DNA from: Tannerella sp.
GTDB lineage: Bacteria; Bacteroidota; Bacteroidia; Bacteroidales; Tannerellaceae
Direction of reading: 5' to 3'
NCBI GenBank assembly: GCA_031265585.1
Contig: JAISCL010000227.1
Span: 1 to 41,558, forward strand
Length of the DNA: 41,558 nucleotides
Shown: positions 1 to 6,278 of the stretch, in pieces
How positions within the stretch are numbered: position 1 is the stretch's first letter
How the letters are laid out: every line of letters starts with the position of its first letter
Made by a program: the position numbers and the translations under genes
The notes under the pieces: generated by a model
The model's input: only the letters and a program-made list of their open reading frames with translations
The model's database searches: none
Told to the model about the DNA's origin: nothing

Positions 1-2
1 CA

Positions 3-161
3 TTCGGTTACATGCAGGAAAAGCTGGCTAACGGGCGCGCCACCATGTACGAATACAACGATTCAAAAACAGCCATGACCAAAGCCCTCTCCAACCGCAC
101 GCAGGCCAAATACGACTTCATCCTGCGAACAAAAATCCTGGAATTTTACGAACGGCAATAA
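3..161 (+). CDS. TolC-family outer membrane efflux protein, C-terminal fragment
   Basis: This is the 3' end of a gene that begins before the window; 52 codons are visible up to TAA at 159-161. The tail reads FGYMQEKLANGRATMYEYND and continues through ALSNRTQAKYDFILRTKIL to a short end, FYERQ. This is the usual last helix of Bacteroidales TolC-like proteins, the outer membrane duct of tripartite RND or ABC exporters. Membrane-fusion and pump genes, if present, would lie to the left. The identification rests on C-terminal pattern recognition only. The reading frame stays open past the stop into the following tandem array, but there is no sign that read-through is used. Confidence 0.72.
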   Translation, partial: FGYMQEKLANGRATMYEYNDSKTAMTKALSNRTQAKYDFILRTKILEFYERQ

Positions 162-197
162 CAGGCCCTCTCCCCCAATGTCCGTTCATCCCGCGGC

Positions 198-403
198 AGA
201 TTGTCGACTTTCTTCATTAGATTGTCGACTTTCTTCGGCAGATTGTCTACTTTCTTCATTAGATTGTCGACTTTCTTCGGCAGATTGTCTACTTTCTTCA
301 TTAGATTGTCGACTTTCTTCGGAAGATTGTCGACTTTCTTCATTAGATTGTCTACTTTCTTCGGCAGATTGTCCACATTCTACATTAGATTGTCCACCGG
401 TTC
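198..403. repeat. Tandem array, 21-bp unit, about 9.8 copies (array 1)
   Basis: The units start at 198, 219, 240, 261, 282, 303, 324, 345, 366 and 387 (last one partial). Each reads AGATTGTCGACTTTCTTC plus a variable triplet that is ATT or GGC (GGA once) in alternation, so there is a 42-bp higher-order repeat. Some units have TCTAC for TCGAC, and the last two are more diverged. The array begins 36 bp after the TolC stop and ends 38 bp before the stop of the convergent antiporter gene. Because 21 is a multiple of 3, several frames stay open; the minus strand would give VDNLPKK/VDNLMKK heptads. It is called a non-coding minisatellite here because no convincing start region is visible. Confidence 0.93.
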
Positions 404-441
404 AACCTGTATTCGGGATAAGAATAGCCCGCGCGGAGTAA

Positions 442-1398
442 CTACGGCCGGTCCATGCTGTATATCGTCAGATAGAGATAAACGGCATAAATAAGTAACA
501 GTAAAAATCCGGCCCGGCGTTTTATCTCGTACTGTTTATTCGTCAGGACGAAGATCAGGACGAGCAGGCTGCCTGATGCCGCGATGCACAGGTCGATTTC
601 CATGTTCTTATAGGCAGGCAGGGGCCTGACCAGTGCGCTTATTCCCAAAATAAAGAATACGTTGAATATATTCGACCCGATCACATTTCCCAGTGCGATA
701 TCCGAGTTTTTCTTTACCGCAGCAACTACAGACGTTGCCAGTTCCGGCAGCGAAGTGCCCAGTGCAACAATCGTCAGTCCGATGATAGCCTGGCTGATCC
801 CTGATGCTTCGGCAATACGGGTCGCACTGCCGACGATCATCTGCCCGCCGATGACCAGCATCACCAGTCCGCCGGCAACCATCACGACCGACAGCGGGAA
901 CTTCTGCTGCTTTCCGCCTTCTTCCGCGTTTTCAGCCGACCGCATTCTCATCGCATTCCGGGACGTCACATACATGAAAAAGGAAAATACAAGCAGTAAA
1001 ATGATGCCGTCTGTCCTCGATATTTCACGGTCAAAGCACCAGGATAACAACAGAATGGCGACGGGCGCCGCCAGGCTCAGCGGAATATCAAATTTGCGCG
1101 ACTCCGCCCGGGATTTGATCGGGTAAACAAGCGCGGCAATACCTAATATGATAAAGGTATTGATCGTATTGCTTCCGATAATATTGGTGAGGGCCAGGTC
1201 GGTCGTGGAAGCATCCATGGCGGCAACCAGGTTGACGACCAGCTCCGGAGCAGAGGTGCCGAAGGCTACGATCGTCAGCCCGATAATCAGGTTGGGCACA
1301 TTGAAACGCCTGGCAATCCCCACCGCGCCGTCTACCAGGAAATTGGCGCCGAATATCAGCAGGACGAATCCCGCAACAATTAAAATATAATCCATCAT
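442..1398 (-). CDS. Calcium/sodium antiporter (CaCA family, YrbG-like)
   Basis: This is a polytopic inner-membrane exchanger of about 318 residues that couples Ca2+ movement to Na+ or H+. The two internally homologous halves of the CaCA superfamily are clear. The first alpha repeat contains GLTIVAFGTSAPELVVN. The second contains GLTIVALGTSLPELATS, followed by ALGNVIGSNIFN. The acidic residue in each GTSxPEL is the expected ion ligand. The frame extends further upstream, but those codons overlap the phosphoesterase gene. The MMDYILIVAG start at 1398, 1 bp after the upstream stop (1400-1402), gives a proper first membrane helix. It is probably co-transcribed with the metallophosphoesterase. Transported ion and direction are inferred from family. 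Confidence 0.9.
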   Translation of the reverse strand: MMDYILIVAGFVLLIFGANFLVDGAVGIARRFNVPNLIIGLTIVAFGTSAPELVVNLVAAMDASTTDLALTNIIGSNTINTFIILGIAALVYPIKSRAESRKFDIPLSLAAPVAILLLSWCFDREISRTDGIILLLVFSFFMYVTSRNAMRMRSAENAEEGGKQQKFPLSVVMVAGGLVMLVIGGQMIVGSATRIAEASGISQAIIGLTIVALGTSLPELATSVVAAVKKNSDIALGNVIGSNIFNVFFILGISALVRPLPAYKNMEIDLCIAASGSLLVLIFVLTNKQYEIKRRAGFLLLLIYAVYLYLTIYSMDRP

Positions 1399-1399
1399 G

Positions 1400-2479
1400 T
1401 TATTCCAGCACAAACGTAAATTCGTCGCAGGAAGCTGTGCGCCATGCATATTGCCGCGTGGTGGGCGAAGCGGCAAACAGCGGGGAGAAGGTTTTCACCT
1501 TCACCGTTTTTCCGTCCGGCAGGAACTCAAGCATCCGCAGCCAGCCGTCGCCGCCGTTCCCGTTCCAGCCGCCTCCGAGCGCCTGCGCGTTAAAGACCAT
1601 TTGATGCACCTTTTTACCGGCGGCATTCAGGTCGGTACGGAACGCGATGTGGCCCTTTTCATCATCCGGTCTTCCGATATGCCCCGCCAGGACAAGCTGT
1701 ATGTTTGTAGAAGGCTGAACCAGCTTTTGCCACAGGGCCGCCCCGTAATTGGGATTTTCGAGCTTGTAGCCCTCCTTTTCAATATGCTTGTTCTCGGCGT
1801 TCAGATAGGAATGGGTGAGCAGGATCACCGTGTGGCCGGCATATTTTTCCTGTGAGATGATATTTTTCGCCCAGTTGATGGTCTCGTCCCGCGGTGCAAA
1901 TTCCATCACCAGGATGAGGAGCTTTTTTCCATGGGGCGTCACATATTCGAACGTCGCGTTGGCCAGTGTCGGCAGACGGTCGCTGTTCAGGCCCGTATCG
2001 CGCAAAAGACGCTGGGTCAGCCGGTTTTTATCGACCGGGAAGTACTTGTCGAAATTCGTCTTGCGGTTTTCGGCGGATCTGTATCCATAGTCGTGGTTGC
2101 CGGTCGTCAGGATGCAGGGCGCTTTCCCGTCCAGGCGGCCGAAAGCTCCGGCAACGGCTTCCCACTGCGACTTGCTGGGCTGGTTTCCATTGATGCCGTC
2201 CGGATTCGGATATTCGTTCTGCTCGACCAGGTCGCCCGTACAGAGTACCAGCCGGATGTTCAGCGGCTCGATGTTCGAGGCTATCCATGCCGTCATCAGT
2301 TCGAACAGCGGCTGGTTATAATCAAACTTAATGTACGTTTGCGGATCCGGAATCATTACCATCGTCCACGAACCGGGATCGCTCAATTGCGGTGGACTGT
2401 ACGCCTCCTTCTGCTGCGCCGGCATACTGATCCGGCACAGGACAAGGGCCAGTAAAATTACTGATAGTCTTCTTTTCAT
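1400..2479 (-). CDS. Secreted calcineurin-like metallophosphoesterase
   Basis: The product has 359 residues with a signal peptide (MKRRLSVILLALVLCRISMPAQ) and is expected in the periplasm or on the surface. Metal-binding motifs appear in family order: IPDPQTY (residues 43-49, D-x-Q in place of the usual D-x-H), GDLVE (82-86), GNHD (127-130), LLTHS, and AGHIGR near the C-terminus. The fold and a dinuclear metal centre are well supported. The substrate is not: the family includes phosphodiesterases, nucleotidases and phosphatases. A -7 box lies at 2506-2513. The stop is 1 bp from the antiporter start, which suggests translational coupling. Confidence 0.87.
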   Translation of the reverse strand: MKRRLSVILLALVLCRISMPAQQKEAYSPPQLSDPGSWTMVMIPDPQTYIKFDYNQPLFELMTAWIASNIEPLNIRLVLCTGDLVEQNEYPNPDGINGNQPSKSQWEAVAGAFGRLDGKAPCILTTGNHDYGYRSAENRKTNFDKYFPVDKNRLTQRLLRDTGLNSDRLPTLANATFEYVTPHGKKLLILVMEFAPRDETINWAKNIISQEKYAGHTVILLTHSYLNAENKHIEKEGYKLENPNYGAALWQKLVQPSTNIQLVLAGHIGRPDDEKGHIAFRTDLNAAGKKVHQMVFNAQALGGGWNGNGGDGWLRMLEFLPDGKTVKVKTFSPLFAASPTTRQYAWRTASCDEFTFVLE

Positions 2480-2505
2480 TTCATTGATGTTTTTAAATAA
2501 CGGTG

Positions 2506-2513
2506 CAAAGATA
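2506..2513 (-). promoter_or_regulatory. Putative Bacteroides-type -7 box for the metallophosphoesterase gene
   Basis: On the minus strand this reads TATCTTTG, an exact match to TAnnTTTG, about 27 bp before the ATG at 2479. No TTTG is found at the expected -33 position, so only half of the consensus is met. Confidence 0.5.
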
Positions 2514-2590
2514 ATTATCCGCCCGGTATTTCCGCTTACCGTCCGGATAAAATTTACTGCCGGCCCGCGGGTTCTTATACTCCGGCGCTC

Positions 2591-4105
2591 TTAATGGGCA
2601 ATGTCTTCGGCCGGGCGGGTTGACGGGAAGCTGTTTCCGGACGGGAATGTGATGTCGAAACCTTTACTTTTCTTTGCGATGTCTACGATTTCGGCGCTTT
2701 TCAGGGTTATTTTCCCTTTTACGAACTCCGGGATGTTATAGGATTTCATAAGCCGGTGGTAAAAACCGGCGTCTTTTTGCGGTAACATAAAGGGTTTGGC
2801 GGCTTTTCCGTTTTCGTCTATGTACGAAAAGTAGGGATGTGTGTACAGTCCGTCCATCCGGCGGCTGCTGAAAACGATCCACCGGCTGTTGCTGCTCCAT
2901 GAATGATAGCTTTCCGCAAAATCACTGTTTGCTTCCTGCAGGGGATAATGCTCCCCTGTTTCAAGGTTGATCATATACAGATCGGCATCCTTGTGCCATA
3001 TAAAGAAATTACCGTAGGCGGACAGGGTGTACAGCAGGTATTTCCCGTCGGGAGAGACGCGCGGAAGCGCCGCACTTTTACCCGCTGCTTCCGCATTGTA
3101 GAGGGTGTCTACGGATTCCCCGAACGTCCCGCTTTCCGGATCGAACGGGATGGAGCATAAACTGTACCTTATCTTTTCAAAATCATCCGGGATATTCCGC
3201 ACGCCGGCGGTACAGAAGTACAGCGTCCGGCCATCCGGCGAAAAGGTGGGGAATGTTTCATAACACTGCTTTGAGAACAGGGGCAGCGCGGTGACAAGCT
3301 CCCTCCTGTCCGTATCATAAACTACTACATCCGAAGCCATATCAAAGACTTCGACCCGGTTCGGGTCATTCATGTGAAAAGCCTGCCGGGTATCATTGAC
3401 CGTAAAGGCGACATATTTGCCGGAGGGATGCCATGACGGGTAAACCAGTGCGGAAATCGTATGGTCGGTCTTTGTATTTAACTTTTCAACCGTCCCTCCC
3501 TGCGTAAGATACGTGCCGGGATACGTTTTACGCATGTGGAACAGCATTTGATCCGGTTCCCGGTTACAGAAGGCATGGCAGTTCATGCAATTATCCCCGG
3601 TCATCCGGTTTTCTATCACGGCATGTTGGCGGTCACTGTCCAGCCGCCGCTGGTAAATACCCATTTCATGCCATAAGGTATATCCCGGCGCGATCAGCCG
3701 GTAGGCAATATACGGATCTGCCGGCTCATTCGCCACGTGCCAGTAAAAAGGCTCAAAGCTCATCCAGCGGCCTTCTTTCTTTACGCAAACGACCGCCCGG
3801 ATGTCTTTTCCTTTGGAGAGATCCAGCAGTTTCCGCCATTTTTTAACCGGGATATGAAAGGAGCCGCCCTTGCCTCTTACCTGTATTTTTTCCCCGGCAC
3901 ATTCCAGCAGGAGGCGGGAGGCGCGGTAAGCGTCCTTTTCCAGTCGAAAGTTAAGCGGGGAAATGTTTTCCGGAATGGTCACATCCGTATAGTCGGGGAA
4001 AATAACGGGTTTCCCGCCGGCTTCTCCTGCAATCCGTACGGCGGGGTCGGAACATCCGGTGCAAACCAGTACGGTGATTATGAATAAAGATAATGTTACC
4101 CTCAC
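2591..4105 (-). CDS. Lipoprotein with CxxCH haem motif and TolB-like (PD40) beta-propeller
   Basis: The product has 504 residues. The N-terminus MRVTLSLFIITVLVCTGCSD is a lipoprotein signal with the acylated Cys at 18. A CMNCH motif (C173, C176, H177) matches a covalent c-type haem site. Four PD40-like blades follow: YPSWHPSGKYVAF, FPTFSPDGRTLYF, LPRVSPDGKYLLY and YHSWSSNSRWIVF. The protein should sit on the outer face of a membrane, and haem attachment would need the Ccm/Ccs export machinery, not seen here. It lies 9 bp downstream of the DUF6057 gene, so the two form an operon. Function is unknown; binding of a peptide or glycan by the propeller with a redox role for the haem is only a guess. 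A structural zinc or disulfide role for the cysteines is an alternative. Confidence 0.78.
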   Translation of the reverse strand: MRVTLSLFIITVLVCTGCSDPAVRIAGEAGGKPVIFPDYTDVTIPENISPLNFRLEKDAYRASRLLLECAGEKIQVRGKGGSFHIPVKKWRKLLDLSKGKDIRAVVCVKKEGRWMSFEPFYWHVANEPADPYIAYRLIAPGYTLWHEMGIYQRRLDSDRQHAVIENRMTGDNCMNCHAFCNREPDQMLFHMRKTYPGTYLTQGGTVEKLNTKTDHTISALVYPSWHPSGKYVAFTVNDTRQAFHMNDPNRVEVFDMASDVVVYDTDRRELVTALPLFSKQCYETFPTFSPDGRTLYFCTAGVRNIPDDFEKIRYSLCSIPFDPESGTFGESVDTLYNAEAAGKSAALPRVSPDGKYLLYTLSAYGNFFIWHKDADLYMINLETGEHYPLQEANSDFAESYHSWSSNSRWIVFSSRRMDGLYTHPYFSYIDENGKAAKPFMLPQKDAGFYHRLMKSYNIPEFVKGKITLKSAEIVDIAKKSKGFDITFPSGNSFPSTRPAEDIAH

Positions 4106-4114
4106 GACAGTTGA

Positions 4115-5875
4115 TTATTGTTTAAACATCACATAATACCAGTAGGTATCTCCGTACGAACTCTTCACGAAATCGGCCAGGCGCGGCTTGTTCTTATTTT
4201 CCAGTATAAACTTTTTATACCGTTCGAAACGTGCGATGACAGCCGGCGAGACGCCCCGCTCCCGCCATGAGCCGGGATCACCTTCGTTCATCACAATAAC
4301 CGCTTCCTGGAACGACAGCGGAAGGACGGGCAACACCTCCGTCCCCCAATAAGTATCAATCAGCGCCTTAAAAAGTCCCATATCCTTCATCAAAAGATAC
4401 ATGGCGCCTGCATATTCTATCGGGGCGCGGTTTGCGGGATTGGCGACCGACAGGCTGATAAGCTCCCGGTCCTGAAGCTGCTGTGTGAATAAAAAGTTTT
4501 CCGACGGCAGTGATTTTCTCCGCTTATAAAACTCCGGGTTCCCGTTTACTTCGTCTTCATTATGCAGGTACCTGCGCATTCCTTTCGCCCAGCTGCGATA
4601 ATAAAGGCTTTTCTCCAGCAGCGCGATGTATTTCTCCGCCACGGCATACTCGCCGTAAATGATGTTTGTTTCCACCAGACGCTGTATCATACGTCCCGTC
4701 CGCTGCCCCGGGGAACCGATATTCGCTTCGAATGCCATGTTCATGGCGCCGGCGGTATGTCCGACCGTATAATAAATATCGCAAAGCAGCATGGACGACA
4801 TGTGGAGATTATTCATCGGGATAAAAAGAGACTGGGGGCCTTTCTGGTCATACAGGAAGAGACTGTCGGCCAGCTGCCCCTTCTCTGCCAGCGAAAGATT
4901 CAAAAAACACAGGTACAGATAGTTTGAAACCTTCCCCCTGTTCATGGCTATGATTTTATCAAACTGTCCGGTTCTGCAATAATACTCCATTTTCCTGAAT
5001 TTCAGGGAGCGTTGGTCGCCATGCGTCTCCACGCCATAAACAAACAGCGCGCCGGCCAGCAGGAGTTGTGCGACGGTGGCAAAGGATCTCCTTTTCCCCG
5101 GCAAGCTGTTTTTTGAGCGCAAAAGACCGGTGACTGTCATGCCCGACAGAAGGGAGATCCATGACATATACAGGAATATATCGGATGGATTCAACAGTTT
5201 CTGATAATACATATCCGGAAGCATGGCAAAACGGTATTCACCTGCAAAACCGTACCTGACACTCAAAAAGGCCAGCAAAAACACCTCCGCGCAGGGAATA
5301 AGAAACAGGTAACTGCGGGAAGGCCGCGAAAATAATTCCCAAACAAACACGGACAGGGCAAATAATACAGCCACCGAACCGCCCCACCAGAAAAGAAGAA
5401 ACGTGCACAGGAGAGCAGTCCCCAACCTCCACCGGGCACTCCCGAATGGCCGGTAAGCATGAAGTAGCAGCAGCGTCATCAGGTAAGCAACCGTGCCCTG
5501 CATAAAATAATTGAAATCCAGCTGTACAAAAAGCAGGCTGAAGACCGGCAACAGCGACCAGGCATACACAAACGTCGAATCCCGGTCGATGCGTCTTAAC
5601 AGGGCATAGACCAGGAAACCCGTAACCGTCAGCAGCGTGGATGTGATAAGCGCTCCGGCACAGGGATAAATAAAAAACTGCGCCAGGAAGTCATGGACGA
5701 GCAGGCTTGCTCCGCCTGCTTTTTTCAACGTGGATAAAATATACGTATGATCAAATAAAAACAGCTGATACTGTTCAATATGGTAAAAATGAAACCTGTA
5801 TACCGATTGTAAAAAAACCGATAACATCAACCACAAAGAGATGAAAAACAAGCTATTTTTATTCCTTATATGCAC
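4115..5875 (-). CDS. DUF6057-type polytopic membrane protein (GTG start proposed)
   Basis: The product is a membrane protein of 586 residues if it starts at GTG 5875. The N-terminal half has many hydrophobic helices (from SLFFISLWLMLSVFLQ through SYLFLIPCAEVFLLAFLSVRYGF). The C-terminal half, from about VETHGDQRSLKFRKMEYYC, is soluble, helical and TPR-like. I recall this family as DUF6057; no function is known. The frame is open to ATG 6016, adding 47 residues, but an excellent promoter (5900-5931) lies inside that extension. A transcript starting there could only use GTG 5875 or a later codon. The extension (RSPRLAKEGFFSRSA) also looks like translated intergenic DNA. Coupled to the haem-motif propeller lipoprotein 9 bp downstream. 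Confidence 0.7.
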   Translation of the reverse strand: MHIRNKNSLFFISLWLMLSVFLQSVYRFHFYHIEQYQLFLFDHTYILSTLKKAGGASLLVHDFLAQFFIYPCAGALITSTLLTVTGFLVYALLRRIDRDSTFVYAWSLLPVFSLLFVQLDFNYFMQGTVAYLMTLLLLHAYRPFGSARWRLGTALLCTFLLFWWGGSVAVLFALSVFVWELFSRPSRSYLFLIPCAEVFLLAFLSVRYGFAGEYRFAMLPDMYYQKLLNPSDIFLYMSWISLLSGMTVTGLLRSKNSLPGKRRSFATVAQLLLAGALFVYGVETHGDQRSLKFRKMEYYCRTGQFDKIIAMNRGKVSNYLYLCFLNLSLAEKGQLADSLFLYDQKGPQSLFIPMNNLHMSSMLLCDIYYTVGHTAGAMNMAFEANIGSPGQRTGRMIQRLVETNIIYGEYAVAEKYIALLEKSLYYRSWAKGMRRYLHNEDEVNGNPEFYKRRKSLPSENFLFTQQLQDRELISLSVANPANRAPIEYAGAMYLLMKDMGLFKALIDTYWGTEVLPVLPLSFQEAVIVMNEGDPGSWRERGVSPAVIARFERYKKFILENKNKPRLADFVKSSYGDTYWYYVMFKQ

Positions 5876-5899
5876 AGTCTGTTGTTTTAAACCTGCCTG

Positions 5900-5931
5900 C
5901 AAATATAATGCATGCCGGGTGAAAAGACAAA
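5900..5931 (-). promoter_or_regulatory. Promoter of the DUF6057/propeller operon, with shared extended motif
   Basis: On the minus strand TTTG (5928-5931) is followed after 20 bp by TATATTTG (5900-5907), a full match to the Bacteroides consensus. The 12 bp just before the -7 box read CCCGGCATGCAT and closely match the promoters at 24810-24840 and 20135-20165. The start of transcription would fall near 5893-5896, about 18-20 nt before the GTG at 5875. Confidence 0.72.
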
Positions 5932-6016
5932 AATAAAGATTGTTTTTCACTGCCGACCGGCTAAAAAAGCCCTCCTTCGCCAGGCGGGGGGAGCGTATTT
6001 CCGCAAAAGTTTTCAT

Positions 6017-6278
6017 GGTTTTAATGCTTTCGTATAAACGTTATTCCTGCTTTTGCAAAAACAGTTTCCGCCCGTCATCCCGCGGGGAAGAAATCCAAAG
6101 CGCCGGATTTTCCGCCGACGGCGTAAAATATTGAAAAAAGGCGTCGGGTTTAACGCCACAGGGTGTGGGAAGAAATCCGAGGCGTCGGTTTTAATACTGA
6201 AAGGTGCGGGAAGGGATGCACGAATTCATGTGATGCGAAATTGCAGGGACAGGGTGCGCCCTGCCCCTGCCGGATTGA
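6017..6278. repeat. Intergenic stretch with a degenerate ~41-bp repeat
   Basis: There is no credible gene between the DUF6057 frame and ppdK. From about 6099 to 6219 three diverged copies of a roughly 41-bp unit can be aligned, starting AGCGCCGGATTTT (6099), AGGCGTCGGGTTT (about 6139) and AGGCGTCGGTTTT (about 6180). GAAGAAATCC occurs at 6087 and again at 6169. Short hairpins such as GGCGT/ACGCC lie within the copies. It follows the 3' end of ppdK and may help end that transcript, but no T-run terminator is seen. Confidence 0.5.

Noticed and set aside
198-403. CRISPR-like array
   Set aside because: The period is 21 bp with no unique spacers, and there are no cas genes nearby.
201-494. Frame after the TolC stop through array 1, in the same phase as TolC
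   Set aside because: It needs read-through of TAA or a TTG start without a promoter or ribosome site. The product is a repetitive Phe/Arg/Leu/Ser string.
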